Origin: an uncultured Oscillospiraceae bacterium
GTDB lineage: Bacteria; Bacillota; Clostridia; Oscillospirales; Ruminococcaceae
Length of the DNA stretch: 10,425 bases
NCBI GenBank assembly: GCA_902490585.1
Contig: CABUEI010000064.1
Span: forward strand, 1 to 10,425
Direction of reading: 5' to 3'
The notes below the pieces were generated by a model. It worked only from the letters and a program-made list of their open reading frames with translations. It was not told where the DNA came from and made no database searches. This document shows positions 1 to 7,299 of this stretch, piece after piece. Both the position numbers and the translations under genes were made by a program. Positions within the stretch are counted from its first letter, which is position 1, and the number at the start of each line of letters is the position of its first letter.

Positions 1-710
1 TGCTTACGAACGTTACAGAAGCTTGCTATCTTCTCTGTCATATCCTGGGGGATTTCCATTTCACTTCTGCAAACGAGAATGTCGGGCTGAATACCGAGTG
101 ACAGAAGTTCCTTTACACTGTGCTGTGTGGGCTTTGTCTTCATCTCGTTACTGCCTGTGATAAAGGGCAGGAGAGTAACGTGGATATATACAACATTCTC
201 TCTTCCTACATCGGAAACTACCTGACGGATAGCCTCAAGGAAAGGAGTGCTCTCGATATCGCCTACGGTACCGCCGATTTCTGTGATAACAACATCGGCT
301 GTTGTTTCGGCTGAGTTTGCAACTCTGTATATTCTTGACTTGATTTCGTTTGTTATGTGGGGGATAACCTGGACTGTGCCGCCGAGATAATCGCCACGGC
401 GTTCCTTATTAAGAACTGTCCAGTAGATCTTACCTGTTGTAACATTGCTGTACTTTGAGAGGTTCTCGTCTATGAAACGCTCATAGTGACCGAGGTCGAG
501 GTCGGTTTCCGCACCGTCATCGGTAACGAAAACTTCGCCGTGCTGATAGGGGCTCATTGTGCCCGGGTCAACATTTATATAAGGGTCGAACTTCTGGATC
601 GTTACCTTGTAGCCCCTCATCTTGAGCAGTCTTCCGAGTGAAGCCGCCGTAATACCTTTTCCGAGTCCCGACACAACGCCGCCGGTGACGAATACATACT
701 TTGTAGCCAT
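1..710 (-). CDS. pyrG: CTP synthase, N-terminal part (runs off left edge)
   Basis: CTP synthase makes CTP from UTP, ATP and glutamine in the cytoplasm, the last step of de novo pyrimidine nucleotide synthesis. I translated the reverse strand from the ATG at 710 and the frame stays open for 236 codons to the window edge, so only the N-terminal amidoligase domain is present; the C-terminal glutamine amidotransferase half of this roughly 530-residue family lies outside. Visible family motifs are the P-loop SGLGKG (residues 14-19, Lys18), FDPYINVDPGTMSPYQHGEV (about 40-59), DGAETDLDLGHYERF (65-79, with the Mg-binding Asp72), GDYLGGTVQVIPHIT (106-120), EIGGTVGDIES (144-154, Glu144 the probable second metal ligand) and KTKPTQHS, the CTP/UTP-binding segment, near residue 190. 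A GGAAGGA ribosome site lies 5-8 bases upstream of the ATG. It is divergent from the hlyD operon. Identification is essentially certain. Confidence 0.97.
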   Translation of the reverse strand, partial: MATKYVFVTGGVVSGLGKGITAASLGRLLKMRGYKVTIQKFDPYINVDPGTMSPYQHGEVFVTDDGAETDLDLGHYERFIDENLSKYSNVTTGKIYWTVLNKERRGDYLGGTVQVIPHITNEIKSRIYRVANSAETTADVVITEIGGTVGDIESTPFLEAIRQVVSDVGRENVVYIHVTLLPFITGSNEMKTKPTQHSVKELLSLGIQPDILVCRSEMEIPQDMTEKIASFCNVRK

Positions 711-731
711 TATTTTGTTCCTTCCCTGAGC

Positions 732-772
732 TTTCAACGCCCGTCGTATTGATTTTATATGTCAATTTGAAA
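732..772 (-). promoter_or_regulatory. weak inverted repeat in the pyrG leader
   Basis: Between the pyrG promoter and its ribosome site, TTTCAA at 732-737 is complementary to TTGAAA at 767-772, and ATTGA at 748-752 is complementary to TCAAT at 762-766. The right arms are contiguous, so the leader RNA could fold into an inner 5-bp helix (9-base loop) and an outer 6-bp helix separated by a 10-base bulge, ending near the Shine-Dalgarno sequence. The helices are AT-rich and no U-run follows, so this is not a terminator. It may be chance; a role in pyrG control is only a suggestion. Confidence 0.2.
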
Positions 773-789
773 AATAAACACTACTCACT

Positions 790-818
790 ATTATACTAAA
801 TCCGTTTGGCTTTTTCAA
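790..818 (-). promoter_or_regulatory. sigma-A-type promoter for pyrG
   Basis: On the minus strand the sequence reads TTGAAA (818-813), a spacer of exactly 17 bases, then TATAAT (795-790). This is one base from the -35 consensus with a perfect -10 and optimal spacing. The expected transcript start is near 783, giving a pyrG leader of about 70 nucleotides. The predicted start region lacks the GGGC run used in Bacillus subtilis pyrG for reiterative-transcription control, and I see no terminator-like hairpin with a U-run in the leader. Confidence 0.85.
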
Positions 819-912
819 GTGCTTTTAGGGGATTTAAAGTTGCTTTGCGGTGTACAAAATAAACAAATAACCTTTTAGGTATTTGTGCATATCGTTTAAT
901 TTTGAAAAAGTG

Positions 913-941
913 TAGAAAATTTATGTGAAAAATGCTAAAAT
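913..941 (+). promoter_or_regulatory. candidate extended -10 promoter for the seven-gene operon
   Basis: TAAAAT at 936-941 is preceded by TG plus one base (933-935), forming an extended -10 element. A poor -35 match, TAGAAA, lies at 913-918 with a 17-base spacer, which fits promoters that rely on the extended -10. Transcription would begin near 948. A better -35-like hexamer (TTGACC, 975-980) has no suitably spaced -10. This is the best plus-strand candidate in the intergenic region, but the call is from inspection only. Confidence 0.45.
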
Positions 942-1063
942 TAAAATAAGCATCCCTATAGTGTTTTTTAAGTTTTGACCATATAAGGACAGCAAAATCC
1001 TTGATTTTCTATATCAGGAAAAAGATGCGTAAATCCCTTTGACAAAAGGAAAGGAAAGTAAAA

Positions 1064-2044
1064 ATGAAAAAGACCTTTATGCGTGTTGCGGCGGTTGCTG
1101 TGATATGTGCCATGACAGGTTCGGCGTCGGGCTGTTATTTCTTCCCCGAGGAAGAAAAGCTTCTTGATCCGCCTGTGCTGAAAGTAGAAGATGTTACTTA
1201 CTCGACCTATAAGGCGGTAAAGAAGACTATAGTAAATAAAGCAAGTGCAACAGGCTACTGTGTGTCCGAAGTACAGCAGGACTGCTCGTTTACGGAGCGT
1301 GACGGAACTCTTAAAACGATATATGTCAGAGCAGGCGACACGGTAAAGAAAGGCGACCTTATCGCAGAATACAACACAGGCGATCTTGAATATGAAATAC
1401 GCTCGCAGGAGCTGAAAGTCCAGCAGGCACAGAATACATACAATTCGAGCAGTGCCGAGAACGACCGCTTACAGCTTGAGATCGAGAAGAATACGCTGGC
1501 ACAGTTACAGAACGAATATGACGGCTCAAAGCTTTATGCTCCGTGCGACGGACTGGTGAGCTTTGCGGAGCGTATAAATGCGGGCAGTAAGGTGCAGGCG
1601 TACAAGGTCATAGCTACCATAATCGACCCCGACAAGATATATGTAAAGGCTACGGTGAACGACGACAAGAAGTTCACAAAGGGTCAGGAAGTTACGATAA
1701 CGATTGACGAGGAAGAGTACAAGGGTACTGTAGTAAAGACACCTACAGAGGCAAAGGAACAGGGCGACGAGGATACTACTTCGATATATGCCGAGTTCAA
1801 GGGCGATATTCCGAGCTTTACAAAAGTCGGTGCGGTTGCCGATATAAGCTATATCAAGGAACAAGCCGAAAATGCGATAGTTATACCGAAATATCTGGTA
1901 AAGACGCTGTCCGGAAAGAACTATGTGCAGGTTTACAAGGACGGAGTGAAGAAAGAAGTAGATGTTGAAACGGGTATAAGCAACGCTACGGAAATCCAGA
2001 TAACATCGGGACTTTCCGAGGGTGACGAGGTTGTTGTCAAGTAA
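1064..2044 (+). CDS. HlyD/MFP-family efflux adaptor lipoprotein
   Basis: This is a membrane-fusion-protein-type adaptor, which in Gram-positive bacteria sits outside the membrane and works with MacB/FtsX-like permeases. Residues 1-24 form a signal peptide (MKKTFMR, hydrophobic stretch, then GSASGC). Cys24 in an ASGC lipobox is the likely lipidation site, although position -3 is Ala rather than the usual Leu. Two half-lipoyl motifs (about 82-105, IYVRAGDTVKKGDLIAEY, and about 157-185, LYAPCDGLVSF then GSKV) flank a short predicted coiled-coil hairpin (about 108-152) rich in Gln and Leu. A beta-barrel segment follows (190-265), and the C-terminus (270-326) has the family's IVIPKYLV and GLSEGDEVVV segments. 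The start has a strong purine-rich ribosome site about 10 bases upstream. The permease gene begins 43 bases downstream. The hairpin is much shorter than in Gram-negative adaptors, as expected with no outer membrane to span. Substrate is unknown. Confidence 0.88.
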   Translation: MKKTFMRVAAVAVICAMTGSASGCYFFPEEEKLLDPPVLKVEDVTYSTYKAVKKTIVNKASATGYCVSEVQQDCSFTERDGTLKTIYVRAGDTVKKGDLIAEYNTGDLEYEIRSQELKVQQAQNTYNSSSAENDRLQLEIEKNTLAQLQNEYDGSKLYAPCDGLVSFAERINAGSKVQAYKVIATIIDPDKIYVKATVNDDKKFTKGQEVTITIDEEEYKGTVVKTPTEAKEQGDEDTTSIYAEFKGDIPSFTKVGAVADISYIKEQAENAIVIPKYLVKTLSGKNYVQVYKDGVKKEVDVETGISNATEIQITSGLSEGDEVVVK

Positions 2045-2087
2045 GACACACACTCAATAAGCTTTACTTTCGGAAGGATTAATACAG

Positions 2088-4856
2088 ATGTTTACTTTAT
2101 TGTGGCGCAAGATGCGCAATACAAAATGGATGGTGCTGTGCCTGTTCATAGGCTTTTTACTTGCCGCAGGTATGATGAGTACTATTCCTATATATATGGA
2201 CGCATCCTTACAGCGTATGCTGATAAAGGATATGGAGCAGTACCAGATAGACAACAACAAATATCCGGGTCTGTATTCCGTTACAAAGACGCTCCAGATA
2301 ACTACCGATACGAATACACAGCAGGCGACTATTGATGATGTTGTATCAAAGTCGGATTCGAGAATAAGCGCTATAGGAATAGCGTCGGAAAACACAAAGA
2401 CAACTCTTATCGACGACTGCCTTTACATTGTAAACGGTGAGCGTAACGGTGCCGAGCTGTCAACAAGACTGAAACTCATAGGAATGACAGACAGTCTTGA
2501 CCATATGAAGCTCGTAAGAGGAGAACTTCCCTCAAAGACAGCTGTTGACGGAGTGTATGAGGGTCTGGCATCCGAGGATGCACTGAAAACACTCGGAATA
2601 AATGTCGGAAATACATATAAAGTCGTATCGCTTGCATCGGGCGTTGAGCCTTATTATGTAAGAATTACGGGCGTATATGAACAGAAAACCGATAACGACA
2701 GCTACTGGGCTGAAACGCTCGACAGCTATCTTAATGCGATATTCGTTGACTATGATATGGTAAGAAACGAGCTTATGCCCGAGGGCAGATTCAATGCGGT
2801 AAATATCGCAAGAAGATATTCGCTCGACTATCATACACTTGATATGAACAGAATATCTGCCGTTACAGCGGAGCTCGAAAAGGACGATGCGTTCTATAAA
2901 GAGGCAGGATATGCACATGAATTCAACGTTGCCGACATAATAGGCAACTATACGGAGCGTGCCGAAAAACTTACCCGTATACTGTGGATATTACAGATAC
3001 CCGCAATGGTAATGCTGGCGTTCTATCTGTTCATGGTATCCCAGCTCAATGTAGACAGAGAGCGTAACGAGATCGCAGTATTCAAGAGCCGTGGTGCAAG
3101 TTCATGGCAGATATTCGGTATGTACGCCGCAGAGTCGGGCATACTCGGTATTGTGACGCTTGTAATCGCACCGTTCATAGGACTTGTGCTGTGCCAGTTC
3201 CTCGGTGTGTCAAACGGATTCTTGGAGTTTGTAAACCGTACCGGAATTGCCGCAAAAATCACGGGTATCAGTGTGCTGTACGCACTGCTTGCGGTTGTGG
3301 TATTCTTCCTTACAACGATGATACCGATCATCCCTGCGTCAAAGCTTACAATAGTACAGTACAAGCAGAGCAGAACCAAAGTTGTGAAGATGTCGCTGTG
3401 GGAAAAGTGCGGTGTTGATATTGTGCTTCTTGCGGTGTCATTCGGATTCCTTTACTTCTACACAACGAACATTACAAATTCAATCGCTGAGGGTACGTTT
3501 GAAGCAAGCGGAGAACTTGACCCGCTGCTGTTCATATTCTCAACACTGATGATACTGGGATTCGGACTTCTGTTTATCCGTATCTATCCGTATCTTTTAA
3601 GACTGGTTTATTATGTACTGCGTCCTTTCTGGACACCTTCTCAGTATATGGCTATTACTACCGTGTGTCGTTCGCAGGGCGGTAAGGAGCGTTTCCTTAT
3701 GCTGTTCCTTGTAATGACATTCTCGTTCGGTCTGTTCTCGGCAAATACTGCGAGAGCTATAAACAACAACATAAGCGACAGAATCTATTATGAGAACGGT
3801 GCTGATGTTGTTCTGACGGAATATTCAATGTCAACCTCGGAGGAGGGCGGTTCAAGCACCTATGTTGAAACCGACTTCTCACGTTATGAAGCACTTGACG
3901 GCGTTGAAATAGCTACAAGGGTTCTGGTAAACGACAATGTTAAGCTGAGAATAGCGAACAAGAATGTTGCTGACCTTACTATTATGGCAATCGAACCCGA
4001 TAAATTCGCACAGACAGCATGGTTCAGAAACGATCTTCTGCCTATCCACTGGTGGAACTACTGTAACGCTCTGGTTGAGAGCCGTTCAGGCGTAATTATT
4101 TCAAGCGGACTTGCCGAAAAGGCAAATGTTTCACAGGGTGATGTAATTTCGCTCAAGTGGGGCGGAAACGACAGCCTTGATACAACGGTTATGGCAATAG
4201 TTGACTACTGGCCGGGACTCAACCCCAACGAGTGCGACTTTGCGGTAATGAACTATAACTATGTAAGAGCGAGAACCGAGCTTGAGCCGTATCAGATATG
4301 GCTCAAGATGAAGGACGGTGCGACAAGCGAGGCTCTTTACAAGAGCATAGAAGACGGAATGTTACCGCTTGAAAGCATCAAGGACAGCTCACAGATGCTG
4401 ATAAGCGAAAAGACAGACCCGTCACTTCAGGGTATGAACGGTGCACTGACACTCGGATTCATAATAATTATGGTTATGACGATTATCGGCTTCCTTATCT
4501 ACTGGATCCTGTCTATAAAGGGCAGAACGTTACAGTTCGGTATTTTAAGGGCTATGGGTGTATCTTTCGGTGAGATAATAGGAATACTCGGATATGAACA
4601 GCTTCTTGTATCGGGCGTTTCGATAATCTGTGCATTTATAATCGGCGGAGTGACAAGCGATCTGTTTGTACCGCTGTTCCAGTATATGTACAATGTTAAT
4701 GAGCAGATACCGCCGTACAGAGTAGCCGCAATGCAGGCTGACTACATAAAGATGTACATTCTTATAGCTATAATGCTGCTCGGCGGATTTGCAATACTCG
4801 GCGCTATTATCCGCAAGATAAACATCAACAAGGCACTCAAGCTCGGCGAGGATTAA
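2088..4856 (+). CDS. large FtsX/MacB-type ABC transporter permease
   Basis: This is a 922-residue integral membrane protein with two FtsX-like cores, the arrangement seen in large Gram-positive exporter and mechanotransmission permeases. Hydrophobic segments are at about 15-34, 298-318, 350-372, 391-415, 441-459, 479-499, 536-556, 785-808, 835-856 and 888-909. Large extracellular domains lie at about 40-290 and 560-780. Each core carries the cytoplasmic coupling motif after its first helix: RERNEIAVFKSRGASSWQIF (about 324-343) and KGRTLQFGILRAMGVSFGEI (811-830). The ATG is preceded by GGAAGGA. It follows the HlyD-like adaptor, its expected partner, and a small membrane protein gene begins 24 bases later. 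The protein has no Walker motif, and no ABC ATPase gene occurs in the window, so the energising subunit must be encoded elsewhere or be absent. Substrate cannot be inferred. Confidence 0.9.
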   Translation: MFTLLWRKMRNTKWMVLCLFIGFLLAAGMMSTIPIYMDASLQRMLIKDMEQYQIDNNKYPGLYSVTKTLQITTDTNTQQATIDDVVSKSDSRISAIGIASENTKTTLIDDCLYIVNGERNGAELSTRLKLIGMTDSLDHMKLVRGELPSKTAVDGVYEGLASEDALKTLGINVGNTYKVVSLASGVEPYYVRITGVYEQKTDNDSYWAETLDSYLNAIFVDYDMVRNELMPEGRFNAVNIARRYSLDYHTLDMNRISAVTAELEKDDAFYKEAGYAHEFNVADIIGNYTERAEKLTRILWILQIPAMVMLAFYLFMVSQLNVDRERNEIAVFKSRGASSWQIFGMYAAESGILGIVTLVIAPFIGLVLCQFLGVSNGFLEFVNRTGIAAKITGISVLYALLAVVVFFLTTMIPIIPASKLTIVQYKQSRTKVVKMSLWEKCGVDIVLLAVSFGFLYFYTTNITNSIAEGTFEASGELDPLLFIFSTLMILGFGLLFIRIYPYLLRLVYYVLRPFWTPSQYMAITTVCRSQGGKERFLMLFLVMTFSFGLFSANTARAINNNISDRIYYENGADVVLTEYSMSTSEEGGSSTYVETDFSRYEALDGVEIATRVLVNDNVKLRIANKNVADLTIMAIEPDKFAQTAWFRNDLLPIHWWNYCNALVESRSGVIISSGLAEKANVSQGDVISLKWGGNDSLDTTVMAIVDYWPGLNPNECDFAVMNYNYVRARTELEPYQIWLKMKDGATSEALYKSIEDGMLPLESIKDSSQMLISEKTDPSLQGMNGALTLGFIIIMVMTIIGFLIYWILSIKGRTLQFGILRAMGVSFGEIIGILGYEQLLVSGVSIICAFIIGGVTSDLFVPLFQYMYNVNEQIPPYRVAAMQADYIKMYILIAIMLLGGFAILGAIIRKININKALKLGED

Positions 4857-4865
4857 TGCCGATAT

Positions 4866-4873
4866 AAAGGAGG
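4866..4873 (+). promoter_or_regulatory. ribosome binding site fixing a TTG start
   Basis: AAAGGAGG is a full Shine-Dalgarno match placed seven bases before the TTG at 4881. It settles the unusual start codon of the 80-residue membrane protein gene; the first in-frame ATG (codon 27) would cut away the first membrane helix. Confidence 0.85.
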
Positions 4874-4880
4874 ACTGTTT

Positions 4881-5123
4881 TTGGAGCTTGCTCTGGGAAT
4901 ATTCAAAAAAACACGTTTTCTGTTTGCACTGATTGCGGCTGTTGCGGCAGGCGTCGGAATGGCGATGAACAATGATACGGCTTATGTTATCTGTATTATA
5001 TTCATAGTTCTGACAATTGCGGCTGACGCAACCGTAATGGTGCTTAGCAGAAAACTCAATATACCGATAAAGTACCGTGAGAATTACTTCAGATTCGGCA
5101 AAAACAAGAAGGATAAGAAGTAA
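4881..5123 (+). CDS. small two-helix membrane protein
   Basis: This is an 80-residue protein that I do not recognise as a named family. It starts with TTG behind a strong ribosome site. Two hydrophobic segments are evident, at about 12-29 (rich in Ala, Gly and Phe) and 34-56 (AYVICIIFIVLTIAADATVM), joined by a very short turn (NNDT). The tail, residues 57-80, is strongly basic (RKLN, KYREN, KNKKDKK), so by the positive-inside rule both termini should face the cytoplasm. Its stop codon overlaps the start of the TtcA-family gene by one base (TAATG), implying translational coupling. Position after the permease could mean an accessory transporter subunit, but the tight coupling to the tRNA-thiolase gene gives no functional hint. 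It is probably a real gene, because coding frame, ribosome site and operon spacing all agree. Confidence 0.75.
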   Translation: MELALGIFKKTRFLFALIAAVAAGVGMAMNNDTAYVICIIFIVLTIAADATVMVLSRKLNIPIKYRENYFRFGKNKKDKK

Positions 5124-5848
5124 TGCAGAAGATATTGGGATATATCAGAAAAGCGGCACAGGAATTTGACCTGATGGAAAAGGGCGACAAGATAGCAGTA
5201 GGTATATCAGGTGGAAAGGACAGCCTTGTACTGCTGTCGGGTCTGGCTCAGATGAGGCGGTTTGCAGAGTTTGACTATGATATAGTTGCTGTAACTATTG
5301 ACCCGGGTTTTAACGGTGTGCCGAATAACTATGAGGCGGTGGCAAGGCTTTGCAAAAAGCTGGACGTGCCTTTCAGCCTTGTACATACGCAGATAGGTGA
5401 GATAGTTTTTGATATAAGAAAAGAGCCCAACCCGTGTTCACTGTGTGCTAATATGAGAAGAGGGGCACTTCACGATGCGGCAAAGGCGGCAGGTTGCAAC
5501 AAGCTTGCACTGGGACATCACAATGACGATGTTATAGAAACGTTCATTATGAATCTTTTCAAGGAGGGCAGGATAGGCTGTTTTTCGCCTAAAACGCACC
5601 TTGACCGCAAGGATATAACCGTTATACGTCCGCTGGTGCTTGCTCCCGAATCGCAGATAATTTCTGCGTGCAACCGCAACAAGCTTGAGGTTGTGAAGTC
5701 GGTATGTCCTGCTGATAAGACGACCACAAGGCAGAAAACAAAAGAATTTTTAAGGGATATGGAGCATAATGACAAGGGCTTCAAGCTCAGAATGTTCACG
5801 GCACTGAGAAAGAGCGGCGTGGACGGCTGGGGATATAAACAGAAATAA
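5123..5848 (+). CDS. ttcA: TtcA-family tRNA 2-thiolation ATPase (PP-loop)
   Basis: TtcA-family enzymes adenylate a cytidine in tRNA (C32 in the studied examples) and replace its oxygen with sulfur, using an iron-sulfur cluster. The 241-residue protein has the PP-loop SGGKDS at 29-34, the paired cysteines CSLC at 105-108 followed by NMRRGAL, the LGHHNDDVIET segment at 130-140, and a third conserved cysteine at 195 (SVCPADKT). These three cysteines match the cluster ligands known in TtcA. There is no C-terminal TilS domain, so a lysidine synthetase is less likely. The ATG overlaps the stop of the preceding gene by one base and reads without an independent strong ribosome site, so translation probably depends on the upstream gene. 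The nucleotide target in this organism is inferred from family; clostridial homologues may modify another position. An 18-base gap separates it from the CCA-enzyme-like gene. Confidence 0.85.
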   Translation: MQKILGYIRKAAQEFDLMEKGDKIAVGISGGKDSLVLLSGLAQMRRFAEFDYDIVAVTIDPGFNGVPNNYEAVARLCKKLDVPFSLVHTQIGEIVFDIRKEPNPCSLCANMRRGALHDAAKAAGCNKLALGHHNDDVIETFIMNLFKEGRIGCFSPKTHLDRKDITVIRPLVLAPESQIISACNRNKLEVVKSVCPADKTTTRQKTKEFLRDMEHNDKGFKLRMFTALRKSGVDGWGYKQK

Positions 5849-5853
5849 AACGA

Positions 5854-5859
5854 GAGGTG
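5854..5859 (+). promoter_or_regulatory. ribosome binding site fixing a TTG start
   Basis: GAGGTG lies seven bases before the TTG at 5867. The first in-frame ATG is codon 45, inside the nucleotidyltransferase motif, so the TTG start is needed to keep the domain whole. Confidence 0.75.
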
Positions 5860-5866
5860 ACCGTAC

Positions 5867-7264
5867 TTGGCTGTTAAAAGGCAGACGCTGAATATTCCCG
5901 AGCAGGCATTGCAGGTGTTGAAACTGCTTGAGCGTGCAGGGAACAAAGCGTATTTTGTCGGACAGTGTGTAGCTGAACTGCTGAGAGGCGGTACGCCTAT
6001 GGATTATGATATAATCACCACGGCGGACTTCAATGAAATGCTGTATGTATTCAGTGATATGCGCATTGTATCTCAGAACGAGGATATGAGCAGTGTCATG
6101 GTTTCGTCGCTCGGACTTGTCATACAGGTGTCGAGCTATTGCTGTGAGATAAAGGACGGCAAGGCGGTATACACCGACAATTATATTCTTGACCTTGCAC
6201 GGCGTGATTTTTCGGCGTTTGCTATTGCATATCACCCACGCAAGAGTTTCAAGGACCCGTTTGACGCTGTTCAGTGCATAAAGGACGGCGTGATAACGCT
6301 CAAGGCGATCGGCGAATATCCTGTTGTAATGTGGCATGAAAACGACCTTGACGAAAACGAGCTGACATTAAAACTCGAACCGCAGTCAAGTCTTGTTACT
6401 AACCCGTTCAATATGCTGACGGCGCTTGAACTGCTCGGCGGTGAGAACTATGAGATCGACAGCGTTACGGCGGACGCTATAAAGGCAGACGCACATTTAC
6501 TTAGTGAAACGGACAAGCGTGAATTGTTCAGGCGTTTTACAAAGGTGATGTTGACACGCAATATTTCGGAGGTCATGACACGTTTTCCCGAGGTGTTTGC
6601 GGTGATTGAACCCGAACTTCTGAAAGCACAGAGATACAAGGACAGATATTATGACTGCACACTGTGGGAACATATTTCAAAGAGCGTTGAGTTTGCTCCT
6701 CCACAGGCGGATATAAGATATGCTATGCTGTTTCACAATGTCGGTATCCCCGACTGTAAATGCCGTGACTCGCACGGTAACACTTATTTTTACGGTCACG
6801 GCGAATACGGCAGGGTGACGGCGGCGAATTTCTTTGAGAGATATAAAGAGGAGCTTAAACTGAGAAGCGATACCGATATGCTGATAGAGGCACATGATAT
6901 TGCTTTTACAGAGGACAGGGTGGCGCTGAAGCGTCTGCTGTGCGAGTATTCGTATGATGAGCTTAAAAAACTGCTCAAACTTAGGATAGCCGATGATACG
7001 GCAAAGCCGACGGTACATGAGGGCGTTATAGCAATGTACCGCAGGACAGTGACCATGCTTGACGATATTATAGCGTCGGGCGAATGTTACAGTGTGTCAC
7101 AGCTTGCCGTAAAGGAAAATGACCTTATCACACACCGTCTTGTTGCAAATAAGGCACAGGCGAGGGTTGTTATAAATTCACTGTATGAGGCGGTGCTGGC
7201 TGAACCGTCGCTGAACGTTGCACCGATACTGCTTGATATGGTGAGAAAAAGCATAAAACGCTGA
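5867..7264 (+). CDS. divergent CCA-adding enzyme-like (tRNA nucleotidyltransferase/HD) protein
   Basis: The 465-residue protein follows the order of class II tRNA nucleotidyltransferases fused to an HD domain, which add or repair the CCA end of tRNA. The nucleotidyltransferase region is about 25-125, helical and RNA-binding regions about 180-275, the HD-like region about 283-345, and a C-terminal LAVKENDLI segment (413-421) matches the family's LAINGxDLI. Key residues have drifted. The expected GGxVRD reads GQCVAE (32-37), although the DxD metal pair survives as DYD (46-48) and motif B survives as RRD (112-114). The base-selecting EDxxR appears replaced by TNPFN (178-182) after an insertion of about 20 residues (155-177). 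The HD pair reads HN (290-291), although a downstream GH (310-311) is kept. The protein may therefore be inactive in CCA addition or have a changed activity, and a conventional enzyme may exist elsewhere. Its placement after ttcA still suggests tRNA. Start is TTG with a good ribosome site. Fold call firm; function uncertain. Confidence 0.75.
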   Translation: MAVKRQTLNIPEQALQVLKLLERAGNKAYFVGQCVAELLRGGTPMDYDIITTADFNEMLYVFSDMRIVSQNEDMSSVMVSSLGLVIQVSSYCCEIKDGKAVYTDNYILDLARRDFSAFAIAYHPRKSFKDPFDAVQCIKDGVITLKAIGEYPVVMWHENDLDENELTLKLEPQSSLVTNPFNMLTALELLGGENYEIDSVTADAIKADAHLLSETDKRELFRRFTKVMLTRNISEVMTRFPEVFAVIEPELLKAQRYKDRYYDCTLWEHISKSVEFAPPQADIRYAMLFHNVGIPDCKCRDSHGNTYFYGHGEYGRVTAANFFERYKEELKLRSDTDMLIEAHDIAFTEDRVALKRLLCEYSYDELKKLLKLRIADDTAKPTVHEGVIAMYRRTVTMLDDIIASGECYSVSQLAVKENDLITHRLVANKAQARVVINSLYEAVLAEPSLNVAPILLDMVRKSIKR

Positions 7265-7299
7265 AAAGCTGTTATTTATGCTATGAAAGGATTGATGTT

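Larger units (their letters stand above)
711..1063. other. divergent intergenic region between pyrG and the hlyD operon
   Basis: About 350 AT-rich bases separate the two divergent genes. The pyrG promoter and leader occupy roughly 711-818 on the minus strand, and a candidate plus-strand promoter lies at 913-941. Bases 942-1050 would be a leader of roughly 110 nucleotides for the plus-strand operon; I see no strong hairpin, T-box, riboswitch core or small ORF with a convincing ribosome site in it. The stretch 1038-1060 is purine-rich and contains the AAAGGAAAGGAAAG ribosome site of the adaptor gene. Confidence 0.7.

Noticed and set aside
120..314. 64-codon plus-strand frame inside pyrG
   Set aside because: It is antisense to a continuous, motif-rich CTP synthase frame.
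711..790. Bacillus-type pyrG attenuator with reiterative G addition
   Set aside because: The predicted start region has no GGGC and no hairpin followed by a U-run is present in the leader; only a weak AT-rich inverted repeat is seen.
975..1003. TTGACC at 975-980 as the -35 of the adaptor promoter
   Set aside because: No acceptable -10 hexamer occurs 16-18 bases downstream.
1526..2053. 175-codon open frame antisense to the adaptor gene
   Set aside because: It lies wholly opposite a well-supported coding sequence, has no family motifs and no ribosome site, and its Tyr/Leu/Arg-rich composition is typical of an antisense shadow.
5123..5848. Lysidine synthetase TilS instead of TtcA
   Set aside because: The CSLC pair, the third cysteine in SVCPADKT and the lack of a C-terminal TilS domain fit TtcA better.
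5750..6337. 195-codon open frame antisense to the ttcA/CCA-like junction
   Set aside because: It spans two good plus-strand genes, shows no recognisable domain and has the composition expected of reverse-complement coding DNA.
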